A DNA stretch of 19,282 nt from RGIG995 sp045603745 (GTDB lineage Bacteria; Bacillota; Clostridia; Oscillospirales; UBA644), in assembly GCA_045603745.1 (NCBI GenBank), contig JAZUMQ010000033.1:1-19282 (forward strand). Direction: 5' to 3'. Both the position numbers and the translations under genes were made by a program. This document shows positions 7,339 to 15,607 of the stretch, in pieces (within the stretch, counting starts at the first letter, position 1; each line of letters starts with the position of its first letter). Under the pieces are notes generated by a model, which was not told the DNA's origin, did no database searches, and worked only from the letters and a program-made list of their open reading frames with translations.

Positions 7339-8358
7339 TTATGCAAAATAGGCAAAAACCCAGATCATAATCAAGGCACAGGCGAGAAGAGAACAACCGC
7401 CGAATAAGAAACAGATTTGACGTTCGGAATAACCGCTTAATTCAAAACTATGATGAATGGGGGTCATTTTAAAGAGACGTTTGCCGTGAGTGATTTTAAA
7501 ATAACATACTTGGATCATAACCGAAAGGGCTTCACAAAAGTAGACGATTCCCACGAGTAAGATCACCAGAGGCATATCCAAGGCGAAGGACAAACCCACC
7601 ACCATAGAACCTAAGAAAAAGGAACCGGTGTCCCCCATCATGATCTTGGAAGGGTACCAGTTATAAACCAGATACGCCACGCAAGAACCGAGAAGGCACG
7701 CCGCCAAGACCGAAATATCGGTCAATTTCGTTAAAGCACCGGTAACGCAGAAAAAAGCGGCAACGGGAAGGGTGACAGTGGTACAAAGTCCGTCCACGCC
7801 GTCGGTCAGATTGACGGCATTGACAAAGCCTACGATAAGTAAAATCGCAATAACATAGTAAAGAATGGAAAAATCCCAAACGACGCCAAAAACAGGAATC
7901 AAAAGCGACGTTGAAAATCCGTTACGCGCCCCCATATAAAGAAGGAAGGCGATGCATAAGATTCCTTGAAAAATAATCTTTTGCATGGGAGTCAATCCGT
8001 CGTTATGTTTCCGACGAATCTTGGTCATATCGTCGGCGAAACCGATCATGGAAAAGAGGACGGAGAAAATCAGCACCGTCATGGCAACGGAAGGTCCTTG
8101 AACCGAGATCAAGGTCTCCCCTTCTTTATAAAATTTAAAGCCGAAAAACAAAAAAGAGACGACGGTGGAAAGGATAAACGCAAGTCCGCCCATGGTGGGG
8201 GTTCCCTGCTTTTTCTTGTGCCAGGAAGGACCGTCCTGAATCAAGATCTGTTGACCGAATTTCAACCGACGCAGAATGGGAATCAGCAACGGAATTACGA
8301 TCAAACCAACCACCAAGGCGCAGATAAATCCGAGAATTATGTAAAGATAATCAGGCAT
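7339..8358 (-). CDS. mraY: Phospho-MurNAc-pentapeptide transferase MraY
   Basis: A 339-residue integral membrane enzyme that transfers phospho-MurNAc-pentapeptide to undecaprenyl phosphate (lipid I). Motifs are HKKKQGTPTMGG (47-58), the Mg-binding D109-D110, NLTDGVDGL (183-191), MGDTGS (241-246) and the cytoplasmic loop motif PIHHSFE (300-306). The last differs from the usual PIHHHxE: the third His is Ser304, encoded AGT. The start codon at 8358 abuts the murF stop codon (TAA then ATG), with AGGAGGA inside murF, which suggests translational coupling. Otherwise a typical MraY in length and topology. Confidence 0.97.
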   Translation of the reverse strand: MPDYLYIILGFICALVVGLIVIPLLIPILRRLKFGQQILIQDGPSWHKKKQGTPTMGGLAFILSTVVSFLFFGFKFYKEGETLISVQGPSVAMTVLIFSVLFSMIGFADDMTKIRRKHNDGLTPMQKIIFQGILCIAFLLYMGARNGFSTSLLIPVFGVVWDFSILYYVIAILLIVGFVNAVNLTDGVDGLCTTVTLPVAAFFCVTGALTKLTDISVLAACLLGSCVAYLVYNWYPSKIMMGDTGSFFLGSMVVGLSFALDMPLVILLVGIVYFCEALSVMIQVCYFKITHGKRLFKMTPIHHSFELSGYSERQICFLFGGCSLLACALIMIWVFAYFA

Positions 8359-9717
8359 TTACACGTCCTCCTGCTCTTTTTTATCGTTAAGAAAATACTC
8401 AATTACTTTTTCCGCGTGCATTCCGCGGCTTGCCTTGAAAAGGATCACGTCGTCAGGGCGCGCAACCAATTTAAGGTTGACGGCAGCTTCTTCAGGGGTG
8501 CGACAGGGAATTTGCTGCAACACACCGGCAGAAGCAGCCCCTTCCAGATAGGCTTCGGCAAAATCGCCGTAAGCGATCAAAACCGAGATTCCTTCCAACA
8601 ATTCACCCACCTGTTTGTGGAATTCGTAAGAACGTTCTCCTAACTCCAGCATATCTCCCAAAACGGCGATTTTTCTTCCGGATTTTCCTTTTAAAACATC
8701 AATGGACGCCTTCATGGACGTGGGGGAAGCGTTGTAGCAATCTTCGATCAAAGTCATGCCGTTTTCTTTGCGGATATTCTGACGCATGGGGGCTTTTTCC
8801 ATACGGCGAAGCCCTTCCCCGATGGTGGGAAGATCCATGCCGCAGAGAACTCCGACGGCAATGGCTGCCAAAGAATTATAAACGTTATGAATTCCGTCGA
8901 TAGAAAGTTGTACGTCAAGATCGCCGAGGGGCGTTTTTGCGGTAAAAGATACCCCTTCGCTGAGGACGGAAACGTTATAGGCATAGTAATCGTATTCAGG
9001 GTGATTCAAGCCGTAGACAATGCGCTTTTGTTTGGTATCGGTCACTGTGGCAAGGAACGGATCGTCGCCGTTGATGACTAAAACTCCGTCGTCGGACATT
9101 CCGTCTACGATCTCCATTTTTGCCTTCAAAATTCCTTCTTGAGAACCGAGGTATTCAATATGGCACATTCCGATATTGGTCAAAACACCGATGTCGGGGC
9201 GGGCAATCAGGGAAAGTTCGGAGATCTCCCCAAAATTACACATTCCCATCTCCGTGACTGCCATTTGATCGGTGGGAGCCACGTGAAGCAACGTCAAGGG
9301 AAGCCCGGTTTCGCTATTCATATTACCTTGGGTCTTATAGGTGGGGAATTGCTGAGACAAAACGGCGGAAATAAATTCCTTCGTGGTGGTCTTCCCCACG
9401 CTTCCGGTAACGGCAATCACCTTAAGATCGGGGCGAGTACGATACCAAGATGCAAAATCCTGCAGAGCTTTCAGCGTATCGGGAACGAGAACCCGAGGCA
9501 AATCGCAATCCACCTCTCGGTCGATTAAGAGAGCGGAAACGCCATTTTCCACGGCTTTTGCGATAAAGTCGTGACCGTCTACTCTTGCCCCTTTCAGGCA
9601 AATAAACAGATCTCCGGATTTTCCTTTCCGGGAATCAATACAAAAATCAGAGAACTCACCGTCACGCAGACATTGACCGCCGACGATCTTGGCGAATTCG
9701 GACATACGAAAGGTCAT
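8359..9717 (-). CDS. murF: UDP-MurNAc-tripeptide--D-Ala-D-Ala ligase MurF
   Basis: A 452-residue Mur ligase that adds D-Ala-D-Ala to the UDP-MurNAc tripeptide in the cytoplasm. The N-terminal domain carries the DSRK motif (28-31), the ATP loop GSVGKTTTKE is at 105-114, and the central and C-terminal Mur ligase domains follow, with DDVILFKASRG near the end. The ATG at 9717 directly follows the murE stop codon (TAA-ATG) and has a GAGG inside the murE end. A second in-frame ATG at 9705 fits the family start slightly better but lacks a ribosome binding site. The length matches the family. Confidence 0.96.
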   Translation of the reverse strand: MTFRMSEFAKIVGGQCLRDGEFSDFCIDSRKGKSGDLFICLKGARVDGHDFIAKAVENGVSALLIDREVDCDLPRVLVPDTLKALQDFASWYRTRPDLKVIAVTGSVGKTTTKEFISAVLSQQFPTYKTQGNMNSETGLPLTLLHVAPTDQMAVTEMGMCNFGEISELSLIARPDIGVLTNIGMCHIEYLGSQEGILKAKMEIVDGMSDDGVLVINGDDPFLATVTDTKQKRIVYGLNHPEYDYYAYNVSVLSEGVSFTAKTPLGDLDVQLSIDGIHNVYNSLAAIAVGVLCGMDLPTIGEGLRRMEKAPMRQNIRKENGMTLIEDCYNASPTSMKASIDVLKGKSGRKIAVLGDMLELGERSYEFHKQVGELLEGISVLIAYGDFAEAYLEGAASAGVLQQIPCRTPEEAAVNLKLVARPDDVILFKASRGMHAEKVIEYFLNDKKEQEDV

Positions 9718-11181
9718 TTAATATCCCTCTTCCTTGAGAATTTCCCGTGCAATTTCCCGTTCATCGTAATGGACGACCCGGTCGGAAAAGACCTGCCAAG
9801 TCTCATGCCCTTTGCCTGCAAGAAGGACGGTGTCCCCCGGTTTTGCAGATTGAATGGCGAGGCGAATGGCTTGCGTTCGGTCTAAAATGATCTGATAGCG
9901 ATCTCCTTCCGCGCCTCTGACGATCTGACGAATGATATTCTCCGGATCTTCAGAACGGGGATTGTCGGAAGTGATAAAGGCAACATCTGCCAACCGAGTA
10001 GCAATCCGTCCCATTTCGGGGCGTTTGCTTTGATCCCGGTCTCCGCCGCAACCAAATACGACAAGGATTCTTCCGACGGTGGTTTCCCGGAGGGATCGGA
10101 GCACGTTTTCCAATCCATCGGGAGTATGAGCATAATCAATAAAAAGGCGGAACGGAAGGTCAGTTCCCAGCGGTTCTAACCGTCCCGGAACACCGGGGAA
10201 GGTAGAAAGGGCTTTGACGCAGACGTCGGGATTCAACCCCAAACATTCCGCCGCGGCAAGAGCCGCCAAAGAATTATAAATACTGAACCGCCCCCAGACC
10301 GGGAGAAACACTTCCCGTTGTCCGGAGGGGGAACATTCCAAATAAGAAACGCCTTCGCCGGTCATATAGATCCGACTTGCCCGGAAATCAGCGGAATGAG
10401 AAGCCGAAAAAGACAAAGCTCCGGGACAGGCTAAAAAGGGCGCCGCATAATCGCTGTCTGCGTTGATCAATCCTTTGCGGCATTGAGAAAACAGTTTTAA
10501 TTTTGCATCGCGATAGGCTTGCATAGAACCGTGATAGTCCAGATGGTCTACCGTGAGATTGGTAAAAATTCCAAGCTCAAACTCCATTCCCGCGGTGCGG
10601 GATTGATCGAGCGATTGGGACGAAACCTCCATCACGGTATGGGTACAACCGTGGCGTTTTGCCTCTGCAAAAATACGATGCAAGGTGGAAGGATCGGGGG
10701 TAGTCAAAGAAGATTTTCTGCCTCCGGTTCCGTCGTTGGTGCAAACCGTACCGATCAGACCGGTCTTGATTCCACACGCCCGAAGGCAATGATCCAACAT
10801 ATAGGCAGTAGAAGTTTTGCCGTTGGTTCCGGTAATCCCGATCAAGGTCAAATCTCGGGAAGGATTGCCGCAAAAATTCCCGCAAAGGAGGGCGAATGCC
10901 CGACGGGAATCGGCGACCCGAAACGTGGGGATCGGCAGGGGCGGAATTTCCGAAGAAACTACCACGGCGGAAGCACCTTTGGCTACGGCATCGGACAGAA
11001 ATCGGTGTCCGTCGGCGTGTCTGCCGGGAATCGCAACGAAAAGAGCGCCGGGAGTGACCCGACTGCTAACATCGGTGACAAGAGTAATCTCTAAATCGCC
11101 GAAGGGGTCATAAGAAAATACGGAATCTGCTAATAAAGACAGTTGCAAAATCATCAACCTTTCCGAACGTAATAAAAACAT
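9718..11181 (-). CDS. murE: UDP-MurNAc-L-Ala-D-Glu ligase MurE, meso-diaminopimelate type
   Basis: A 487-residue Mur ligase that adds the third peptide residue. The ATP loop GTNGKTS is at 118-124 and DYAHTPDGL at 349-357. The substrate-selecting motif is DNPR (406-409), the known signature for meso-diaminopimelate, not lysine. The wall is therefore predicted to be DAP-type. The start is uncertain: the ATG at 11181 has only a weak GGA upstream, and an in-frame ATG at 11154 sits behind GGAAAGG and gives a length closer to relatives. It lies 21 bp after the PBP gene and ends flush against murF. Confidence 0.96.
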   Translation of the reverse strand: MFLLRSERLMILQLSLLADSVFSYDPFGDLEITLVTDVSSRVTPGALFVAIPGRHADGHRFLSDAVAKGASAVVVSSEIPPLPIPTFRVADSRRAFALLCGNFCGNPSRDLTLIGITGTNGKTSTAYMLDHCLRACGIKTGLIGTVCTNDGTGGRKSSLTTPDPSTLHRIFAEAKRHGCTHTVMEVSSQSLDQSRTAGMEFELGIFTNLTVDHLDYHGSMQAYRDAKLKLFSQCRKGLINADSDYAAPFLACPGALSFSASHSADFRASRIYMTGEGVSYLECSPSGQREVFLPVWGRFSIYNSLAALAAAECLGLNPDVCVKALSTFPGVPGRLEPLGTDLPFRLFIDYAHTPDGLENVLRSLRETTVGRILVVFGCGGDRDQSKRPEMGRIATRLADVAFITSDNPRSEDPENIIRQIVRGAEGDRYQIILDRTQAIRLAIQSAKPGDTVLLAGKGHETWQVFSDRVVHYDEREIAREILKEEGY

Positions 11182-11202
11182 TCTACGTCCGAAAAGTTTT
11201 CT

Positions 11203-13410
11203 TTATCCTTGATTTTGCCCTTGGAAATTTACGGTAACCAAAGTTCCTTTTTTCACAACGGTGCCCTTGGCAATACTCTGCCGAACGGCAACGGTGGTGG
11301 AATAATTCAGGTTATCTCCGATAACTTTAATATTCAGACCTGCCTGTTGCAACAAGGAGTTACATTCGGCGGCGGTCTTTCCTTTCAGATCGGGAACGGT
11401 GGTGTTCTTTTCAATATCCCCATTGGAGTTCGTGTAAAGCAAGACGGTATTTCCGCTATAAAGAATAGTCTTTGCCACGGGGAGTTGGGAAGAAACTTTT
11501 TCGCCGTCTCCAATGATTTTTGCAATCAATCCCGCTTCTTCCAAAGTTGCCGCGGCGTCTGCCACAGACATACCAGAAACACCGGGGACAGCAACGGAAG
11601 TAACGGCTCCGTCGTCTTCATAATCCGGCTCAATATTCAGATATTCCAAACATTCGCCCATGATGTCTCTGCCAAGGGGGGCTGCAATATAAGACCCGTA
11701 CTGAACGGTGGAGTTAGGTTCGTCGACCATAACGAGAAGGGCAATCTCCGGATCGTCAGCCGGAGCAAAACAAACGTAAGAGGCTATGACCGTTTCGTTG
11801 TATCCCGTAGCTTCCAGTTTTTGGGAAGTACCGGTCTTTCCGCAGATGCGATACCCTTTCAAATAACCGGTCTTTCCTTTTACAACGGTATATTCCAAAA
11901 AGTCGCGGAGCGTATCACAGGTAGATTTGGAAACGATTTGATTAATGGATTGAGGATCGGTTTGCAAAACCACGTTTCCGTCCTGATCCACGATGCGGTC
12001 AAGAATATAGGGCTTCATATAAGTTCCGCCGTTGGCGATAGCACCGACCGCGGTAATTAACTGCATAGGAGTGATCTGGAACGTCTGGCCGAAAGAGGAA
12101 GAATAAAGATTCCAACGGGTCATTTCGTCTTTATCAAAGAAGATACCGGATACTTCACCGGGAAGGCCTACACCGGTCTTTTGCTGGAAACCGAAGAGGG
12201 TAAAATACTTATAAAAGCGTTCGACCCCCACACGGTCGGCAACCTGAACGAAAACCACGTTACAGGAATTTGCCATAGCCTCTTTGAAAATTTCTTTTCC
12301 GTGGGCTTTACTACCGGCACAATGGTAGGTGATGGCACCCATGTTAATCTGACTACTGCAATAGAAAGTTTCCGTTAAAGGAACAAGATTTTCCTCCAAC
12401 GCCATAGCGGCGGTGAAGATCTTAAAGGTAGAGCCGGGATCGTACTGCTCGGTAATGATCTTATTTTTGCGATATTCCAACTGTTTGGCGGTATAGGCGG
12501 CTTTGTATTCTTCGCTTCCTTCCGCATAGTTTTCCAAAAGTTTTTCCAAAGTCATTTCATCGTTGATGGTAAACGGATCGTTCAGATCGTAATCCGGTTT
12601 GGAAGACATGGCAAGAACCGCGCCGGTCTTCACGTTCATAATCACACCGCCGATGCGGGATTGAACGTTATGTTCCACCCGGGCATTGGAAATGTATTTT
12701 TCCAAAATATACTGCAACTGAATATCGGTGGTCAAATAAAGATCGTACCCGTCTACGGCGTCCTGATAGGATTCGTATTCGTAGGGCATGGCAGACCCTT
12801 TGGCAGTACGAACCGCGGTAATTTTACCGGGCGTTCCCGAAAGATAAGAATCGTAATAATATTCCAATCCTTCCAATCCTTGATTATCCGCACCGACGAA
12901 TCCAACGACGGTAGAAAGCAAATTCTTATAAGGATAATACCGCTTGGTATCTTCGCTGACCCAAAGGGCGGTTTTATAGGCGGAATGTTCCGAAACCCAT
13001 TGCGTAATTTTGTCGGCATCGGCCTTTTCGATCCGCCGTTTTACCGCAAGATATTGGCTGTTTTTCTGGGTTTGATTATAGACCGTTTCGTAATTCAAAT
13101 TCAATGCTTCCGAAAGAAAGGTGGCAACCTCGACGCAATCTTCCTCTTCGGTCAGCTGGGCGGGAGCCATCAACACCTGGTAGGCAGTGGCGCTGACGGC
13201 GAGATCGACGCCGTTTACGTCTTTGATGGAACCTCGGTCGGGATCAACGGTAATTTCCCAAGTTTGTTGATCCAAAGCGAGGCTTTCATATTTTTCGTGC
13301 TGAATTACCTGTAAATAAAAAAGCCTTCCCGCCAGACCGAGAAACACTACCCCGAAAATAACGGGGAACAAGATACGGATAACTCGGTTGTTTTTGGAAG
13401 GCATATTCAT
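11203..13410 (-). CDS. Class B penicillin-binding protein with two PASTA domains (SpoVD/PbpB type)
   Basis: A 735-residue septal or spore-cortex transpeptidase. It has an N-terminal membrane anchor (about 12-33), a dimerisation domain, and a transpeptidase domain with active-site S327-T-F-K330, S382-C-N384 and K525-T-G-T528. Two PASTA domains follow, at about 605-660 and 669-728. C364 and C383 have the same spacing from each other, and nearly the same from the active-site Ser, as the redox-active cysteine pair of Bacillus SpoVD. This hints at thiol control, but SCN is common in this class. It partners the SEDS protein FtsW encoded in the same operon. The ATG at 13410 follows AAAGGA. FtsI/PbpB and SpoVD cannot be separated from sequence alone. 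Confidence 0.92.
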   Translation of the reverse strand: MNMPSKNNRVIRILFPVIFGVVFLGLAGRLFYLQVIQHEKYESLALDQQTWEITVDPDRGSIKDVNGVDLAVSATAYQVLMAPAQLTEEEDCVEVATFLSEALNLNYETVYNQTQKNSQYLAVKRRIEKADADKITQWVSEHSAYKTALWVSEDTKRYYPYKNLLSTVVGFVGADNQGLEGLEYYYDSYLSGTPGKITAVRTAKGSAMPYEYESYQDAVDGYDLYLTTDIQLQYILEKYISNARVEHNVQSRIGGVIMNVKTGAVLAMSSKPDYDLNDPFTINDEMTLEKLLENYAEGSEEYKAAYTAKQLEYRKNKIITEQYDPGSTFKIFTAAMALEENLVPLTETFYCSSQINMGAITYHCAGSKAHGKEIFKEAMANSCNVVFVQVADRVGVERFYKYFTLFGFQQKTGVGLPGEVSGIFFDKDEMTRWNLYSSSFGQTFQITPMQLITAVGAIANGGTYMKPYILDRIVDQDGNVVLQTDPQSINQIVSKSTCDTLRDFLEYTVVKGKTGYLKGYRICGKTGTSQKLEATGYNETVIASYVCFAPADDPEIALLVMVDEPNSTVQYGSYIAAPLGRDIMGECLEYLNIEPDYEDDGAVTSVAVPGVSGMSVADAAATLEEAGLIAKIIGDGEKVSSQLPVAKTILYSGNTVLLYTNSNGDIEKNTTVPDLKGKTAAECNSLLQQAGLNIKVIGDNLNYSTTVAVRQSIAKGTVVKKGTLVTVNFQGQNQG

Positions 13411-13467
13411 AATAGGGATCCTTTCTCATCCGCAGGAGCACGCGAAAACGAAGTGACGACACAGAAC

Positions 13468-13473
13468 ATTATA
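13468..13473 (-). promoter_or_regulatory. Possible -10 box upstream of the PBP gene
   Basis: A perfect TATAAT on the minus strand in the 87-bp gap between the ftsL-like gene and the PBP gene. The matching -35 position (TTCTGT at 17 bp) is poor, so this is at best a weak internal promoter. Confidence 0.25.
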
Positions 13474-13497
13474 TTCCCGCGGCATGAGGGACAGAAC

Positions 13498-13881
13498 TCA
13501 ATTTCCAAAGAAATCGCCGATGGCGGAGAAGGCTTTTGCGACCTGACCGAAGAAATCTTCGTCTTCTTCGCTGTTGAGAAGTTCCGCCGTTCCGGACACA
13601 TCGTATTGAATGTACTGGATCTGATATTTTTCCAGTTTGTGCATACCTAACTCGTTCGAGGCGTATTGCTCGACCGAGAAGAAGTCGGATCGACGGTCGA
13701 TTTCAATCTGCAATTTGGTTCCTTCATTGACGGTTGCGGCAAGTTCGTTATTCAAGGTGCGAAGTTCCGCATTTTTTTCATTCTGAGAAATGCTGCAGTT
13801 GACGGTCAGCAGAAGGAGAACGACGATACCGACAACGAGGAAGATGGTGAGAAAATCAAATTTGAGTGAGGGAAGTTTCAT
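13498..13881 (-). CDS. FtsL/DivIC-like septum formation protein
   Basis: A 127-residue bitopic protein with a short N-terminus, one membrane segment at about 9-30, a probable coiled coil at about 33-62, then the septum-initiator motif VEQYASNELGMHKLEKYQI and an acidic C-terminal tail. This is the layout of FtsL/FtsB/DivIC proteins, which form a coiled-coil complex with FtsQ/DivIB and activate FtsW and the class B PBP. By position between rsmH and the PBP gene it should be FtsL, although the motif is DivIC-like. The start at 13881 is chosen because AAAGGAGG lies 10 nt upstream. A TTG at 14001 would add 40 low-complexity residues and overlap rsmH, but has no ribosome binding site. Confidence 0.8.
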   Translation of the reverse strand: MKLPSLKFDFLTIFLVVGIVVLLLLTVNCSISQNEKNAELRTLNNELAATVNEGTKLQIEIDRRSDFFSVEQYASNELGMHKLEKYQIQYIQYDVSGTAELLNSEEDEDFFGQVAKAFSAIGDFFGN

Positions 13882-13990
13882 GGGTCGTTTTCCTCCTTTA
13901 AGATTTTGGGGTGTGCGTTGTGTGTTTGGGTGCCTGGGCTGTTTGATGTTTGTGTTTTTTGTTTGGTGTTTATGTAAAAGATGTGTTTGC
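13882..13990 (-). other. G-poor, C/A-rich leader between rsmH and the ftsL-like gene
   Basis: In 13911-13980 the minus (transcribed-sense) strand has 25 C and only 4 G. No hairpin or -10 box is apparent. Such a skewed, unstructured RNA resembles a Rho loading site or a spacer; the role is unknown. The ribosome binding site of the ftsL-like gene sits at its downstream end. Confidence 0.4.
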
Positions 13991-14920
13991 TTATTTTTCA
14001 ATCCGTCGCTCGAACACTCTCAAGCGGGTACTGCGGGAACGAGGATTGTCCGCAATTTCTTCCGGTGTGGGAGAAATGCCTTTCACGATGACTTTCCCCA
14101 GAGATTTCTTTCCGCAAACGCAAACCGGGAATTCCGGAGGGCAGGTGCAGGGGCGTTCGTATCGGGCAAAAGCGGTTTTGACGATGCGGTCTTCCAAACT
14201 GTGGAAAGTGAGAACCGCGATGCGTCCGCCGTCGTTCATATTTTCGACGATGGAATCCAAAGCAATGCGAACCTGTTCCAGTTCGTCGTTGACGGCAATG
14301 CGAATGGCCTGAAAGACCCGTTTTGCAGGGTGTTGTTTCTCTTTCAAGGCGGCTTTGGGAAGTGATTGCTTGATAATGTCTACCAATTCAAAGGTCGTTT
14401 CAATGGGCTTTTTTGCCCGATATTTCACGATTTCAGAAGCAATGCGACGGGAATAACGCTCTTCGCCGTATTCAAAAAAGATGCGGGCCAATTCTGACTC
14501 CGACCATTGATTTACCACGTCTTTTGCAGAAAGCCTGTCTTCCCTGTTCATGCGCATATCAAGGGGAGCGTCCTGCATATAGGAAAATCCGCGTTCGGCA
14601 CAATCCAATTGATAGGACGAAACGCCCAAATCAAGAAGCACGCCGTCAAAAGGAATGCCGGCATTTTGAACAAGGTCGGAAAAAGTGCCCCGAATCAAAC
14701 GAAGATTACAGGTGAGATCTTTCAACCGTTCTTCACAAGCCTTTAAAGCGTCGCCGTCCCGATCGTTGCAGATCATCGTACCTTTATCGGAAAGACGTTG
14801 TCCGATAGCAAGGGAGTGACCTCCCCCACCGGCGGTTCCGTCGGCATAAACACCGTCGGGTTTGATATTCAATCCTTCCAGGATTTCCTGAACCATGATG
14901 GAAACGTGCTTAAATTCCAT
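13991..14920 (-). CDS. rsmH: 16S rRNA (cytosine-1402 N4) methyltransferase RsmH
   Basis: A 309-residue SAM-dependent methyltransferase (MraW) that modifies C1402 in the decoding centre of 16S rRNA. The SAM loop ADGTAGGGGHS (26-36), DLGVSSYQLD and the PLDMRM segment, and the late motif LTFHSLEDRIVK are all conserved. A zinc-knuckle-like CTCPPEFPVCVCGKK stretch lies near the C-terminus. The ATG at 14920 comes one base after the mraZ stop codon (TGATATG), with GGAGG about 15 nt upstream, so translation is probably coupled to mraZ. Length is typical for the family. Confidence 0.98.
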   Translation of the reverse strand: MEFKHVSIMVQEILEGLNIKPDGVYADGTAGGGGHSLAIGQRLSDKGTMICNDRDGDALKACEERLKDLTCNLRLIRGTFSDLVQNAGIPFDGVLLDLGVSSYQLDCAERGFSYMQDAPLDMRMNREDRLSAKDVVNQWSESELARIFFEYGEERYSRRIASEIVKYRAKKPIETTFELVDIIKQSLPKAALKEKQHPAKRVFQAIRIAVNDELEQVRIALDSIVENMNDGGRIAVLTFHSLEDRIVKTAFARYERPCTCPPEFPVCVCGKKSLGKVIVKGISPTPEEIADNPRSRSTRLRVFERRIEK

Positions 14921-14921
14921 A

Positions 14922-15359
14922 TCAGAAGTTCATATCCTCCAGCATTGCCGCAATATCGTCTCCGGAAAGTTCGTCGTTCATTGCATTCCAACGGGCGGTA
15001 TCCCAAATCTCAAGCCGTTCCCGAAGACCGACGATGGTGACTTCTTTTTCCAGTCCGGCAATTTCCCGGAGTTTGGCAGGAATTTTAATTCTGCCCTGCT
15101 CGTCCATTTCCGCATCGTTGGAATTCCCGACGAAGTACCGTTCCATGCTGCGAGCCTTGGCAATGGGCAACGTTCCGATTTTCTCCAAAAAAGCGTCCCA
15201 TTGGGTATCGGTAAAGGCGAACAGACAATCGTCCAACCCCCGGGTAACGTGAAGAATGCTTCCTTCAATCTTTTCCCGTTGTTTGGCGGGGAAAAAGAGG
15301 CGTCCTTTGGCATCAATATTCATTTCATAGCGTCCGAAAAGCCGGGTAGCAGATGCCAT
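14922..15359 (-). CDS. mraZ: Transcriptional regulator MraZ
   Basis: A 145-residue protein with two SpoVT/AbrB-like MraZ repeats, each carrying the DxxGR motif: DAKGRLFFPAK (16-26) and DEQGRIKIPAK (86-96). MraZ forms ring oligomers that bind short direct repeats spaced about one helical turn in its own promoter and repress the dcw cluster. Such repeats are seen at 15421-15450. The ATG at 15359 follows a strong AAAGGAGG. It is the first gene of the operon. Confidence 0.97.
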   Translation of the reverse strand: MASATRLFGRYEMNIDAKGRLFFPAKQREKIEGSILHVTRGLDDCLFAFTDTQWDAFLEKIGTLPIAKARSMERYFVGNSNDAEMDEQGRIKIPAKLREIAGLEKEVTIVGLRERLEIWDTARWNAMNDELSGDDIAAMLEDMNF

Positions 15360-15420
15360 ATCGTCGTCCTCCTTTCCTTTTTGGGGGGAATCGGTTGTTT
15401 TTGAGAGCGTTTTTTTGGGA

Positions 15421-15450
15421 TTTTGCTCCTATTTGCTCCCTTTTCATCCA
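15421..15450 (-). promoter_or_regulatory. Three 10-bp direct repeats, probable MraZ operator
   Basis: On the minus strand three consecutive decamers read TGGATGAAAA, GGGAGCAAAT and AGGAGCAAAA, sharing GGAnnAAAW in exact 10-bp register. They lie just downstream of the predicted mraZ start site (near 15454). Direct repeats at 10-bp period next to the mraZ promoter are the known form of MraZ binding sites. Confidence 0.7.
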
Positions 15451-15460
15451 CTGCACTACT

Positions 15461-15489
15461 ATTATATCGCATTTTCAGGGAAAAGTCAA
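15461..15489 (-). promoter_or_regulatory. Sigma-A promoter of the dcw operon
   Basis: On the minus strand TTGACT (15489-15484), a 17-bp spacer and a perfect TATAAT (15466-15461). This predicts a start near 15454 and a leader of about 95 nt to the mraZ ATG. It is the strongest promoter seen for the cluster. Confidence 0.85.
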
Positions 15490-15607
15490 GGCTTCTTCGG
15501 AAATTCGTGCTTGCGTGAACTATAGAAATTTCAAAATAAAATATATTGTTTTTTCGTCACCATAACCAAAATAAATGTTCGAAAAACAGTAATTTCAACG
15601 AAAGAAA

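Noticed and set aside
7966..8643. 225-residue plus-strand ORF opposite mraY and murF
   Set aside because: It spans two real genes on the other strand; no domain recognised.
11209..12060. 283-residue plus-strand ORF opposite the PBP gene
   Set aside because: Antisense shadow; no domain, and the opposite strand encodes intact PASTA and transpeptidase motifs.
13882..14001. 40-residue N-terminal extension of the ftsL-like ORF from a TTG at 14001
   Set aside because: TTG start without ribosome binding site, low-complexity composition, and a strong AAAGGAGG directly before the ATG at 13881.
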